64,000 nucleotides of DNA, taken from the NCBI GenBank assembly GCA_028228615.1, contig JAOJBS010000003.1, forward strand, positions 1 to 64,000. The letters run 5' to 3'. Below are positions 17,002-26,396 of this stretch, piece after piece; within the stretch, counting starts at the first letter, position 1; each line of letters opens with the position of its first letter. This stretch comes from UBA4421 sp028228615. GTDB taxonomy: Bacteria; Pseudomonadota; Gammaproteobacteria; Pseudomonadales; Azotimanducaceae. The notes beneath the pieces are model-generated. The model was not told where the DNA came from, did not search any database, and saw only the letters and a program-made list of their open reading frames with translations. The position numbers were made by a program, and so were the translations under genes.

Positions 17002-19242
17002 CTAACCCAACTCTTCTGTTTCCTCTATACGATAATTAAAATCGTACTGAGAAACCGGCAGCTTGCGCACTCGTGTGCCCGTTGCTTGGTAAATAGCGTT
17101 AGCCAACGCAGGCGCTATACCCGGCGTACCCGGCTCCCCTGCACCACCAATAGCCTCTCCACTGTTAATGATATAGGTTTCTATTATTGGCGAGTCTGCC
17201 ATTCGGGTCACAGGATAGTCGTGAAACGCAGTCTGTTGAACCGCGCCATTGACTACGCTGACCTCACCGTACATGGCGGCGCTTAAGCCGTAGATAATCC
17301 CAGACTCCATCTGCGCGGCGACACCGTCTGGAGAAACTGCAAAGCCAGCGTCTATGGCGCAAACTACGCGATCTACAGCAATTTTGCCGTCTGTCAGGGT
17401 GACGTCCACCACTTGAGCCACCAAGCTGCCAAAAGATTCCTGCAAAGAAATGCCTCTACCCTTACCTTGTGCTATCGGCTCACCCCAACCCGCTTTCTCT
17501 GCGGCAAGGTCAAGGACCTTCAAGTGTCTGGGCTTATCCTTCAACAACTTACGACGCAATTGATAAGGGTCTTCGCCAGCCGCCTCGGCAACTTCGTCAA
17601 AGAATGCTTCAGTAAAAAACCCGTGCTGGGAATGGTCCACACTGCGCCATGGCCCAAAGGGTAAGTGGGTTGGGCTGTCAGTATGGTGAATATGTTGAGC
17701 CGTAATTGCATAAGGAATAACCGGCGCTTCTGCTGGCTCATGTTTTTCGTGATACACATTGTCCCATGCCAAAACTTGCCCATCGGCGGCTACCGCTGCA
17801 CGGAACTTTGAACTCACACCAGGACGATAAATATCGTGCTGCATATCTTCGGCACGAGACCAGATCAACTTAACCGGCGTACCCACTTCTCTAGCGATCG
17901 TTGCCGCCTGTATTGCAGAATCTGCGCTGGAGCGACGACCAAAACCACCACCCATAAAGTGTTGGTGAATGGTGACGTTTTCCGGATCTAGCTCTAACGC
18001 GTTTGCAACTTCGTAACGAAATCCCAGTGGATTCTGCGCGCCAACCCATACTTGGCACATTTCGCCATTAACACTGGCGGTTGCGTTCATGGGTTCCATA
18101 CAAGCATGGGCCAAAAATGGCACCTCGTAGGTGGCTTCCAAAACACGATCAGCGCTGGCAAACGCAGCGGTGAAATCACCTAACTCTAAATCTGCTGTAC
18201 TGGTGCCGTCTGCGGCGGCAGTCGTAATATCATTGGTGAATTGCTCGCGCATTGACTGCGTACTCACGCCATCGTTGCTCGTCTTCGTCCACTTAACATC
18301 AACGTCCTTCAGTGCTTGCTCGGCTAGCCAATAACCACTGGCAACAACAGCAACCGCATCGCCCAAATTAACCACTTGAGTAACGCCTGGGCGCTGCTCT
18401 GCTTTGCTTGAATCTACGGACGCCACTGCGCTACCAAAAACGGGTGCAGCCTTGATGGCCGCATATTGCATGCCGGGTACTTGAGCATCGATACCAAACG
18501 CTGCACTGCCGTCTACCTTGGAGGGAATATCGTGGCGTTCAACGTGCTTGCCCATAATTTTGAAATCAGCAATGTCTTTCAGCTTAGGCGTTGGCGAAGG
18601 ACTGAACAACGCAGCACTTGATGCCAACTCAGCGTAGGTGGCCGTACGGCCAGAGGCGATATGAGTGATGACACTCTCGCTTGCACTTAACTCACTTTCC
18701 GCAACCTGCCACTTACCCGCAGCAGCTTTGATTAACATTTCTCGAGCCGCTGCACCTGCAACACGCATTCCATGTACACCCGTGGTCCGCACACTGGCGC
18801 TACCGCCAGTGATCTGCAAACGCATGGCTTTTGCAACTTGGAAGAACGCACCATCAACAGTAGGTACCAATGCTTCAGGAACAGCGGCACTGCCTAAGAT
18901 AAAGCCTTTGCCCAACGCCCAGTTAGCATAGTCGTCAGAAGCAGGCGCTTCTTCAAAGCCTACATCAGACCACTTAGCGTCCATCTCGTCAGCCAGCATT
19001 TGCGCCAACGCAGTTTGCGCGCCCTGGCCCATTTCACTGTGCGGGACAATGGCAGTAATTTCGCCGGCCTCGTTAATTTTCACCCAGATATTCAGCAACT
19101 CATCACCGTCTGTGGTGACAGCAGAAATCACATCGCCACGGCGGTCGCCCTGACGCAGCGCAACACCAATGACCAAACCACCACCAGCCACCACACCACT
19201 GGCGATAAAACCGCGTCTACTCCACTTACCTAATTTAGACAT
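17002..19242 (-). CDS. Tat-exported molybdenum hydroxylase large subunit (xanthine dehydrogenase/IorB type)
   Basis: 746 residues. The N-terminus has a twin-arginine signal, SRRGFIASGV, with a hydrophobic stretch. The body is the aldehyde-oxidase/xanthine-dehydrogenase large subunit of isoquinoline 1-oxidoreductase type, with HFMGGGFGRRSS and a C-terminal GGAGEPGTPGIAPALANA segment holding the active-site Glu region. It binds the molybdopterin cofactor and hydroxylates aldehydes or N-heterocycles, probably in the periplasm. ATG 19242 is preceded by a perfect AGGAGG; the open frame extends further but without that signal. It overlaps the 2Fe-2S subunit gene by 8 nt. No cytochrome subunit gene is adjacent. 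Confidence 0.9.
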   Translation of the reverse strand: MSKLGKWSRRGFIASGVVAGGGLVIGVALRQGDRRGDVISAVTTDGDELLNIWVKINEAGEITAIVPHSEMGQGAQTALAQMLADEMDAKWSDVGFEEAPASDDYANWALGKGFILGSAAVPEALVPTVDGAFFQVAKAMRLQITGGSASVRTTGVHGMRVAGAAAREMLIKAAAGKWQVAESELSASESVITHIASGRTATYAELASSAALFSPSPTPKLKDIADFKIMGKHVERHDIPSKVDGSAAFGIDAQVPGMQYAAIKAAPVFGSAVASVDSSKAEQRPGVTQVVNLGDAVAVVASGYWLAEQALKDVDVKWTKTSNDGVSTQSMREQFTNDITTAAADGTSTADLELGDFTAAFASADRVLEATYEVPFLAHACMEPMNATASVNGEMCQVWVGAQNPLGFRYEVANALELDPENVTIHQHFMGGGFGRRSSADSAIQAATIAREVGTPVKLIWSRAEDMQHDIYRPGVSSKFRAAVAADGQVLAWDNVYHEKHEPAEAPVIPYAITAQHIHHTDSPTHLPFGPWRSVDHSQHGFFTEAFFDEVAEAAGEDPYQLRRKLLKDKPRHLKVLDLAAEKAGWGEPIAQGKGRGISLQESFGSLVAQVVDVTLTDGKIAVDRVVCAIDAGFAVSPDGVAAQMESGIIYGLSAAMYGEVSVVNGAVQQTAFHDYPVTRMADSPIIETYIINSGEAIGGAGEPGTPGIAPALANAIYQATGTRVRKLPVSQYDFNYRIEETEELG

Positions 19243-19747
19243 TTGAGACCTCCTGTGGCGCGTTGGCTTTTGGATCAAAAACGCCTACAACACTCTCGCC
19301 CGCAGCGCGCTTAATGGCTTTGCGAATACGCCCGTACATACCACAGCGGCAGATATTGCCAGACATGGCGGCGTTTATTGCTGCGTCATCTGGATTTGAA
19401 TTTTGTTCGAGTAAGGCAACCGCAGACATAATTTGCCCAGATTGGCAGTAACCACACTGTGGCACTTGCTCGGCAACCCAAGCCTCTTGAACGGGGTGCA
19501 TTGCACCTTCAGCTGACGCAAGGCCTTCAATAGTTGTCACCGCTGAGCCTTGGGCTGCAGCTAAAGGGGTAACGCAAGAGCGAATGGCTTGGCCGTTAAG
19601 ATGCACAGTGCAGGCACCGCACTGAGCCACACCGCAACCAAACTTGGTGCCGGTTAACTGTAGGTTTTCTCTTATTGCCCAAAGCAGTGGCGTGTTTGGA
19701 TCAATGTCCAAAGACTGCTCTGAACCATTAAGCGTAAATGTGATCAT
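19235..19747 (-). CDS. 2Fe-2S subunit of the molybdenum hydroxylase (IorA type)
   Basis: 170 residues with both iron-sulfur cluster signatures: the plant-ferredoxin type CGVAQCGACTVHL...RSC and the C-terminal four-cysteine CGYCQSGQ...CRCGMYGRI. It transfers electrons from the molybdenum subunit to the acceptor. It has no signal sequence of its own; such subunits are exported by hitch-hiking on the Tat-tagged partner (known for the family). AAGGA lies 6 nt before ATG 19747. First gene of the pair, with translational coupling to the large subunit. Confidence 0.93.
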   Translation of the reverse strand: MITFTLNGSEQSLDIDPNTPLLWAIRENLQLTGTKFGCGVAQCGACTVHLNGQAIRSCVTPLAAAQGSAVTTIEGLASAEGAMHPVQEAWVAEQVPQCGYCQSGQIMSAVALLEQNSNPDDAAINAAMSGNICRCGMYGRIRKAIKRAAGESVVGVFDPKANAPQEVSNV

Positions 19748-19934
19748 AGAAGTTCCTTAAAATGCCCATTTAGGTGAAGAATTCAGCGGGCCGATGGCGC
19801 GAGATATTAACATCCCACTCGCTTAAATCCAGTGCGCGCCTTACTGGGTGAACACAAGATTGCTCGATGGGAGAGCTTGGTTAAATCCCTGCTGAGTTTC
19901 CGACCGAGTTTCTGATCGAAGTTCTGGGTAGACG

Positions 19935-19969
19935 CCTAATCAAGATTCCTAATCAAGATTCCTAATCAA
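19935..19969. repeat. 13-bp tandem repeat
   Basis: The unit CCTAATCAAGATT is present twice perfectly and then partly (9 nt) in the spacer between the 2Fe-2S gene and the fused carboxylase gene. Non-coding. Confidence 0.9.
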
Positions 19970-20012
19970 ACCCCCTAATTAAGCGCCATGCTAGGGTCTA
20001 CGACCCGCGTCT

Positions 20013-23000
20013 TTACCAAGTATCAACGTTAGGTCGCTTTTTGCCTTTGCGCCCTTCAATCGGCGGCACAGATTGCAAACCTCGGCTGATCCAATTACGG
20101 GTTTCAGCTGGATCAATGACGTCATCCAATTCAAAGTGCGAGGCCATATTCACCGCCTTGCCGCGCTTGTACATGTCCGCCACCATGCTCTCGTACTTCT
20201 CGGCCCGCTCAACAGGGTCTTCTATCGCCTGCAATTCCTTGCGGTAGCCCAGTTTCACCGCGCCTTCCAAGCCCATGCCTCCGAACTCACCCGTGGGCCA
20301 AGTCACCGTAAAGAGCGTGGCTTTGAAGCTGCCACCGGCCATAGCCTGAGCGCCTAAACCATAGCCTTTGCGCGTGACAATAGTCATCAACGGCACATCA
20401 ATATTGGCGCTGGTGACAAACATACGCGCTGCGTGTCGTACTACTGCCGTTTTTTCAATTTCCGGTCCCACCATGATGCCGGGGCAATCACATAGGGAGA
20501 GAATGGGAATGTCGAAGGCATCGCAAAGCTGCATAAACCGGGTGCCCTTATCAGCGCCGGGCGCATCGATGGCGCCAGACAAATGCGCAGGGTTATTGGC
20601 AATAACGCCCATAGGACGGCCTTCCACACGAATAAAGGAAGTAATGATGCCAATGCCCCAGTGCTCACGCAGCTCAAGTACCGAATCAACATCAGCAATG
20701 CCTTTGATCACCTCGCGCATGTCGTAATAACGCAAGCGATTCTCTGGCACCATAAAACGCAATTCTCGAGGATCTGGCGACTCCCACTGATCTACCGGAC
20801 CTTGGAAGTAGGCAAGATATTTCTTCGCAGCGGCAACGGCTTCCGCTTCATCGGCTACGGCAATATCCACAACGCCGTTTTCTATCTGCACGTCCACTGG
20901 CCCAACTTCGTCAGGCGTAAACACCCCCAGGCCACCGCCTTCAATCATTGCTGGTCCGCCAATGCCAATGTTAGAACCTTCAGTGGCAATGATCACATCG
21001 CAGCACCCTAACAATACGGCATTACCTGCGAAGCAACGGCCTGTAGTGATGCCAACAACCGGCACTAAGCCGGAGAGCCGGGCAAAATAAGTGAAGGCTA
21101 AACAATCTAGTCCAGCCACACCGGAACCGTCGGTGTCGCCAGGACGACCACCGCCACCCTCAGCAAACAGCACAGTGGGTAAGCGATACTTTTCAGCTAT
21201 TTCAAACAGCCGATCTTTTTTGTCATGGTTCTTCATGCCTTGAGTACCGGCGAGCACCATGTAGTCGTAAGACATAATCAAGGCGCGACTGCGCTTTTCG
21301 TCAAACAATTGACCGTTGATTTGACCTAAACCCGCCACCATGCCGTCGCCGGTAGTATTTTTAATCAGGTCTTCAATGGAACGGCGACGACGCTGACCCG
21401 CAATGACCACCGAGCCATACTCAATAAATGTGCCTTCATCACACAGGTCTGCAACATTTTCCCGGGCAGTACGCCGTCCAGTTTTGTAACGCTTGGCCAC
21501 GGCTTCGGGGCGATTCTCATCTAAACCTGCGCCCTTGCGGTCAAAGACCTCTTGCAGGTCAGGGCGGATATAATCTAAATCAATCTCGGCCTTGGCACCC
21601 TCTTCAGCCACTGCCACATCCATAGATTGCAGATAAACCAACGGGTGCCCTTGGAAAATAGTATCGCCAGCCGCCACACCCAGACTTTGCACAACGCCAC
21701 TGATGTCGGCGCGCACTTCGTGCTCCATCTTCATGGCTTCCATAATCAGCACCAGCTTGCCAACGTAGACTTCATCGCCCGGTTCAATATCAAAGCTCAC
21801 AACAGTGCCTTGCATGGGCGCAATAATGGCCTCAGTACCCGCGGGTAAATCTGCATTCACAAGGTCCAGAATCTGGGGTCCGCCACCCATACCTGGAACA
21901 CCAGACTTGCCATGTTCTAGAACAGCCAGCGGATCATTCAGGTTCACTTGAGCGCCGGCTAAAGACAACGATGTATCCTCATCAACCGATTGAGTGGATG
22001 CCGCCACCAAACTGGCCATGTGCTCGTCTAAGTAGCGTGTGGTCACTGCGTTATTGGCAAAGTCTGGAGACGCGATAAGGGCAGCAAGGAAATTGATATT
22101 GCAACTCACACCTTCAATAACAAAATCTTTTAAAGCACGCTGGGCGCGCTTAATGGCGTCGGCATAATTTTTGGAGGGGCTATAGCAAATCACCTTGGCC
22201 AGTAAAGAGTCATAATTGGGGTTGGTGGTATAACCCGGGTAGCCGTAAGTGTCCGTGCGCAACCCGGGACCGGTAGGCACTTCAAATTTGGACAGACGCC
22301 CACCCGCAGGCATCACGTCGCCTTCAGCGGTCATGGTTTCCATGTTCACCCGCAGTTGAATGGCATAACCACGCGGGTTAGGCACGTCAGCTTGCTGCAA
22401 ACCCAAATCATTCAGACTGGCACCACCAGCCACTTCAATCTGCGCGCGCACAAGGTCAATACCCGTGACCTCTTCAGTGACCGTATGCTCCACCTGCAAA
22501 CGCGCATTGGCTTCTATAAAGAAAAATTCATTGGCGTTGGTGTCCAACAAAAACTCAATAGTGCCTAAGCCTGCATAGTTAATCTCATGACCAAGGCGCA
22601 CTGCGGCGGCGCACATGCCATCGCGTATGGCCGGGTCTAAAGTAGGACTAGGGGCAATTTCCACCAGCTTTTGGTGGCGTCGTTGCAAACTACATTCGCG
22701 CTCCCAGATATGACTGACCGCGCCAGAGCCGTCACCAATAATTTGCACTTCAATATGCCGGGGGCTGGCCACCAACTGCTCTGCATACAAACCATCATTA
22801 CCAAATGCGGCCAAAGCCTCACTCTGACAACGTGTGAATGCGTCTAACAACTCATCTGCACTGCGCACAATGCGCATACCTCTGCCCCCACCACCGGCAA
22901 TGGCCTTAAGCAAAATACCGCTGTCAGCGTGGGCGGCAAAAAACGCCTGGGCTTGCTCAATGGAAATGGCCTCAGACAGACCGGCGACAACTGGCACGTT

Positions 23001-23381
23001 GCACGCTTGCGCCAATGCCCGCGCTTTGGCCTTATCACCAAACGCGTCCAGTGCGGCAACACTGGGGCCAATAAAGGTCATGTTAGCGGCTTCAACCGCT
23101 GCGGCAAAATTGGCGTTCTCGCTAAGAAAACCGTAACCAGGATGCACCCCATCACAGCCAGCGTCTTTGGCCAGTTGCACAATTTGCGCAATGTCTAAGT
23201 AGGCAGAAGCACCGCGCCCCTGCAGAAGAATTGCCTCATCAGCTAAACGCACGTGTAGCGATTGAGCGTCATCCTCTGGATAAATAGCAACTGCGGTGAG
23301 CCCCAATTCTTGAGCGGCACGGGTGATGCGGATGGCTATTTCGCCGCGATTAGCGATAAGTAGCTTATTTAAGTTAGACAC
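20013..23381 (-). CDS. Fused acyl-CoA carboxylase: biotin carboxylase, biotin carrier and carboxyltransferase
   Basis: 1122 residues in one chain. The biotin carboxylase part is about 1-455, with ATP-grasp motif GGGGRGM (163-169) and EANARLQVEHTVTEEVTG. The biotinyl domain is about 515-585 with the biotinylated lysine in EAMKMEHEV (Lys551). The carboxyltransferase (crotonase-type, PccB/MccB-like) occupies about 610-1110. ATP-dependent carboxylation of an acyl-CoA is expected; the substrate (acetyl-, propionyl-, methylcrotonyl-, geranyl-CoA or another) cannot be read with confidence. Fusion of all three parts is unusual, since these are normally two or more subunits. GTG start with GGGGGAG 4 nt before it. 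Single gene. Confidence 0.92.
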   Translation of the reverse strand: MSNLNKLLIANRGEIAIRITRAAQELGLTAVAIYPEDDAQSLHVRLADEAILLQGRGASAYLDIAQIVQLAKDAGCDGVHPGYGFLSENANFAAAVEAANMTFIGPSVAALDAFGDKAKARALAQACNVPVVAGLSEAISIEQAQAFFAAHADSGILLKAIAGGGGRGMRIVRSADELLDAFTRCQSEALAAFGNDGLYAEQLVASPRHIEVQIIGDGSGAVSHIWERECSLQRRHQKLVEIAPSPTLDPAIRDGMCAAAVRLGHEINYAGLGTIEFLLDTNANEFFFIEANARLQVEHTVTEEVTGIDLVRAQIEVAGGASLNDLGLQQADVPNPRGYAIQLRVNMETMTAEGDVMPAGGRLSKFEVPTGPGLRTDTYGYPGYTTNPNYDSLLAKVICYSPSKNYADAIKRAQRALKDFVIEGVSCNINFLAALIASPDFANNAVTTRYLDEHMASLVAASTQSVDEDTSLSLAGAQVNLNDPLAVLEHGKSGVPGMGGGPQILDLVNADLPAGTEAIIAPMQGTVVSFDIEPGDEVYVGKLVLIMEAMKMEHEVRADISGVVQSLGVAAGDTIFQGHPLVYLQSMDVAVAEEGAKAEIDLDYIRPDLQEVFDRKGAGLDENRPEAVAKRYKTGRRTARENVADLCDEGTFIEYGSVVIAGQRRRRSIEDLIKNTTGDGMVAGLGQINGQLFDEKRSRALIMSYDYMVLAGTQGMKNHDKKDRLFEIAEKYRLPTVLFAEGGGGRPGDTDGSGVAGLDCLAFTYFARLSGLVPVVGITTGRCFAGNAVLLGCCDVIIATEGSNIGIGGPAMIEGGGLGVFTPDEVGPVDVQIENGVVDIAVADEAEAVAAAKKYLAYFQGPVDQWESPDPRELRFMVPENRLRYYDMREVIKGIADVDSVLELREHWGIGIITSFIRVEGRPMGVIANNPAHLSGAIDAPGADKGTRFMQLCDAFDIPILSLCDCPGIMVGPEIEKTAVVRHAARMFVTSANIDVPLMTIVTRKGYGLGAQAMAGGSFKATLFTVTWPTGEFGGMGLEGAVKLGYRKELQAIEDPVERAEKYESMVADMYKRGKAVNMASHFELDDVIDPAETRNWISRGLQSVPPIEGRKGKKRPNVDTW

Positions 23382-23542
23382 TGAACTCCCCCAATTTATT
23401 GTTTTTGGGATTCACACAATGGCATTCGACACCCAAAATTTGGGGCTGATTCAGAAAAAAATCAGACACAAAAGTTGTCGATAGCGCAGCGATTGAATCT
23501 CCCTCTTGCGCAAGATTCTGTCTTTATGGGGGTAGGAATACA

Positions 23543-23581
23543 AGCGAAGGCCCAGGCCGTGGCTGTCTGGGCCATTTCGCT
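23543..23581. repeat. Long inverted repeat (hairpin)
   Basis: AGCGAAGGCCCAG (23543-23555) pairs with CTGGGCC-AT-TTCGCT (23567-23581), a 13-bp stem with a 2-nt bulge and an 11-nt loop. It lies between the carboxylase gene and the DUF5655 remnant. It is not followed by a U tract, so it is more like a structural or recombination element than a terminator. Unassigned. Confidence 0.7.
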
Positions 23582-23605
23582 GTGAGGCGGTTGGAAAAAG
23601 ATTAA

Positions 23606-24025
23606 GAGAGGGCAGTAATAGCACCCGCCATAACGGGTCAAAAAGCCGCACTAACTCGCGCCACGGCAACTTATACCTTCGATGAGAGGCTTAAGGGAAA
23701 AAGTGAACAAATTCATGAGCTAACAGCGACGATCCGAGAGTTTATTCTTGGCTTAGATGAATCCATTGAAGAAGTGCCAAAAAAGTTCTATGTCGCGTAC
23801 AAAATCTCCCAGAACATTGCTTGTATGGAAGTGAAAGGTAAAAATATTAAGCTATTTTTAAAGCTTAAACCGTCTGATATCCCTAACCAAACACCTTACT
23901 ACCGAGATGTTACTTCAATTGGCCACTATGGTACTGGTGATGTTGAGCTTACAGTATCTTCAGAGTCAGAGTTTGAGACAGTGAAAGAGTTTATTTCTAT
24001 GGCGTACAACAAGGTTGGTGGCTAA
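23606..24025 (+). pseudogene. DUF5655 domain fragment (probable 5'-truncated gene)
   Basis: The frame is open from 23606 to TAA 24025. The domain reads from TYTFDERLKGKSEQIHEL through FILGLDESIEEVPKKFYVAY to GHYGTGDVELTVSSESEFE. This is a DUF5655-type domain, usually the C-terminal part of larger nuclease or restriction-linked proteins (known of the family). The only standard start within the open frame is GTG 23774, which cuts the domain in half, so the gene has lost its 5' end or uses an unusual start. Its stop is followed within 6 nt by the attC-like sequence, the arrangement of an integron cassette. Function unknown. Confidence 0.55.
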
Positions 24026-24029
24026 TGGC

Positions 24030-24112
24030 CTCTAACAATCGCAGGCACGGAGACGGCTTTTTCCGTTGCGGCTGCGCCTTCACTTCAAGCCGCGCGTGTT
24101 ACGGGCGTTAAT
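24030..24112. mobile_element. Integron attC-like recombination site
   Basis: The site starts CTCTAACAATCGC, 6 nt after the DUF5655 stop codon, and ends GGGCGTTA (24103-24110), as attC sites do (RYYYAAC ... GTTRRRY). Between them is a folded region: CGCAG (24040-24044) with CTGCG (24072-24076) and ACGG with CCGT around a short loop, plus partial pairing of the outer arms (CGC, CACG, CGGC in the same order). The R' core reads GTTAATC, with one departure from the consensus. No integrase gene is in the window. Resemblance is structural, not from a search. Confidence 0.5.
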
Positions 24113-24323
24113 CCAACAACGCATCTAGCTCGCGCTCAATTCTGCGCTGCTCGTGCCAGTCTTCTATGGCCTGACGAGTCATCTTGGCCTTCTCAGAACA
24201 GGTGAGCCGATCATCTTTATCATCATCCCAATCGGAAGCTTCCCAATCTGCGCTCTCTTCAATCAAATTTTCATCAAGCGGATCGTCTACGACATCTTGA
24301 TCATCATCACCCGGGTTCTTCAT
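24108..24323 (-). CDS. Small acidic protein, PA3496-like
   Basis: 71 residues. The N-terminal half is very acidic (DDDQDVVDDPLDENL and DWDDDKDD), followed by a basic helical tail with RQAIEDWHEQRRIERELDALLD. The tail pattern matches the small gammaproteobacterial family represented by PA3496 (putative envelope integrity protein); the function is not established. The gene's TAA stop overlaps the last bases of the attC-like site. Convergent with the DUF5655 remnant. Start ATG 24323 with GGGAGA about 7 nt before it. Confidence 0.7.
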   Translation of the reverse strand: MKNPGDDDQDVVDDPLDENLIEESADWEASDWDDDKDDRLTCSEKAKMTRQAIEDWHEQRRIERELDALLD

Positions 24324-24651
24324 AAAGGTTCTCCCAACCCGAAACAGATATTGCCTATCTTTTGTTTGCGGTTAAGTTACTTGTTTGTAGAAAAGTTTTC
24401 GGCCTATGGACAGGTGCCTCCACTGAAAAGAACACCCTAGCCAGTAACCCAAAACACCGTCGCTTGCGGGTAAAGACACCCAGCAAACACAAAGTTATTA
24501 AGCTGGATTATCTGCCGTTAAAAGAAGATGTAAATAGTTTTTTTGAGCTTTTTTGTCCCTATTTTTTTTCCCAACTTTGGCCTAATTGTGGCCCAACTTT
24601 TGCCTAACTTTGACAAAAGCTTTTGCACAAAAAAAGAAGGACTTATTGTCG
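24324..24651. other. Intergenic stretch without a gene
   Basis: 328 nt. The left part must hold the promoter and ribosome-binding site of the small acidic gene. The right part is T-rich on the plus strand with a degenerate repeat of the type AACTTTTGCC (about 24570-24610). A perfect 12-bp palindrome CAAAAGCTTTTG lies at 24614-24625 and is a possible protein-binding site. No protein-like frame was found. Confidence 0.6.
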
Positions 24652-25566
24652 CTAAACAGAGCCTTCTAGCTGGGCTTTAACTTCGGCAATACGCTCAATA
24701 CTGGCCAAAGCCTCGGACTGATTCGACGACATGTTGCGAATGATGACATCAGTGAATCCAGTCGCTTTAAAGGCCGCCAGTTCATCCGCCACCTGGTTAA
24801 CACTGCCCACCAAAAACGACTCCGGCGCAAACCCTCTATAGCCTTTTTCTACCGCTTTGCTTTTAAAGGCCTCTGCCTCTTGGGAAGTACCACCAACAAA
24901 AATATCTCGTCTAACGGCCACAGCCGTGGGCTGGCGATTATGTTCGGCACAGGCCTGACGATATTGGTTAAGCTGGTCTGTTGCACCCTGCAAACTCAAG
25001 CCGGGTTGGGCCAACCAACCTTCAGCCAACCGCGCTGTTCTGTTCAGCGCCGCTGGCGCAGATGAACCCACCCACACTTCTATTTTCTGGGCAGGCAGCG
25101 GCGAAATTTTGGCATTCTTAATATTCCAAAACCGTTCGTGGCTGACGGTTTCGCCAGCCCAAAGTCGCTGCATAATATCTAGGCTGTCTTCAAACATGGG
25201 CACTCTATACTTCATATCAATGCCCATGCCCTCACTTTGCGGACGCTCTCCGCCCAGCGCACATTGCAAAATAAACCGTCCCTCCATAATGGCGGCAAGG
25301 GTGGCAATTTGTTCAGCCAGCAACACCGGATGCCACAGAGGTAAAAGGTACAGTGCCCCCGCTGGCTTATTATTCCATTCGGCAAGCAGGCGACCCAGCA
25401 TGGGCGAATTTTGGTAATAAGGCTGAGGGGTTACGTGGTGATCGCCAATAAAAAGGCTGTCTAAATCTGCTTGACGAGCAGTTGCCGCGCGCTCAACCAT
25501 ATATCTGGCACCTAAACTTGGGTCTTCGACGCGGTAGCTAGAACTAATAGATATGCCAATGCGCAT
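24652..25566 (-). CDS. LLM-class flavin-dependent oxidoreductase (luciferase-like)
   Basis: About 305 residues of the bacterial luciferase-like TIM-barrel family. Signs are MRIGISISSSYRVED at the N-terminus, the segment LDSLFIGDHHVTPQPYYQNSP, RFILQCALGGERPQSEG and EVWVGSSAPAALNRTARLAEGW. It probably uses FMN or F420 to oxidise an organic substrate. Starts at 25566 and 25572 are both served by AAGGA, at 8 and 2 nt; I chose 25566. The Nudix gene downstream is 26 kb-side and separate, with a 188-nt spacer holding a tandem repeat. Confidence 0.82.
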   Translation of the reverse strand: MRIGISISSSYRVEDPSLGARYMVERAATARQADLDSLFIGDHHVTPQPYYQNSPMLGRLLAEWNNKPAGALYLLPLWHPVLLAEQIATLAAIMEGRFILQCALGGERPQSEGMGIDMKYRVPMFEDSLDIMQRLWAGETVSHERFWNIKNAKISPLPAQKIEVWVGSSAPAALNRTARLAEGWLAQPGLSLQGATDQLNQYRQACAEHNRQPTAVAVRRDIFVGGTSQEAEAFKSKAVEKGYRGFAPESFLVGSVNQVADELAAFKATGFTDVIIRNMSSNQSEALASIERIAEVKAQLEGSV

Positions 25567-25680
25567 AGTCATTTTCCTTATATTCAATTTAGCTCAATAA
25601 CTTAAAACTGAGCGTTACCCCGTGGCTTTGCATTAATCATTGCGTGCATCTTCAAAAAGAAAACGCCCTTTGCTATTTCT

Positions 25681-25710
25681 GCGCTATACCCGCGCTATAC
25701 CCGCCCTATA
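25681..25710. repeat. 11-bp tandem repeat
   Basis: The unit GCGCTATACCC is present twice and then once more in part with one mismatch (GCCCTATA). It lies between the LLM gene start and the Nudix gene end, on non-coding DNA. Confidence 0.9.
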
Positions 25711-25754
25711 AAGGCTTTCTTAAATAACTTTCTAAAAAAGCGTTCCTAAAAAAT

Positions 25755-26396
25755 CTATGTATTGTCTAACACTGTATCCAATGCCACCGAAAAGCTTTTG
25801 TCAGTATAAATGCGGTGTTCTAATAGTCGTTCGTTTTCAAACAAAAAGTCCCCAACTAACGGCGGGAGTTTCTCGCCAGATGCTTGCTCATCCAGCTGCC
25901 TGAGCGATTTGCTAAGAGACTGGCCAAAAGACTGCCGCACATGCTGCTGCAAAATGGTGGGCAACCAGAGCTGGTCGTCCGGCCACATGTCAGCAAAAGG
26001 AATTTCCTCAACATCACACCAAAAGGGTTTCGCTTCTGGGGTTTCTATCAGCTGGCCGCTAAACTGGTCTGCGGTAAAGGCATAACCCAGCCACTGAGAA
26101 CCATCCAACTCTACAAAGCGCAGTTCGGCACGACACTGCGGGCGCGCCACTTGCAGCCCTACTTCCTCAAACACTTCTCGCCTGGCGCAGGCTGTCAAAC
26201 TCTCGCCCGCGTCCAACTTACCACCGGGACCATTAACTCGGCCTTGACCATGCCCAGTTTTCTTGTGAATCAACAACACTTGCGCACGCCCTTGGTGGAC
26301 ACGCAAGACAAAAAGCAAAGTGCCAATTAACTCAGGCTGCCACCGCTCTACCCATAAGGTGTCGATCTCTATCCGAGGAATCTTAGCCACCGGCAT
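25755..26396 (-). CDS. Nudix hydrolase (MutT/8-oxo-dGTP diphosphatase type)
   Basis: 213 residues. The Nudix box GX5EX7REUXEEXGU is complete: GKLDAGESLTACARREVFEEVGL. Members hydrolyse nucleoside diphosphates linked to another moiety; the local setting with a dUTPase suggests clean-up of the nucleotide pool. The ATG overlaps the dUTPase stop (TGATG), so translation is coupled. The C-terminal about 90 residues, after the box, are family-variable and hold the substrate-recognition part. Promoter likely shared with the dUTPase gene. Confidence 0.88.
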   Translation of the reverse strand: MPVAKIPRIEIDTLWVERWQPELIGTLLFVLRVHQGRAQVLLIHKKTGHGQGRVNGPGGKLDAGESLTACARREVFEEVGLQVARPQCRAELRFVELDGSQWLGYAFTADQFSGQLIETPEAKPFWCDVEEIPFADMWPDDQLWLPTILQQHVRQSFGQSLSKSLRQLDEQASGEKLPPLVGDFLFENERLLEHRIYTDKSFSVALDTVLDNT

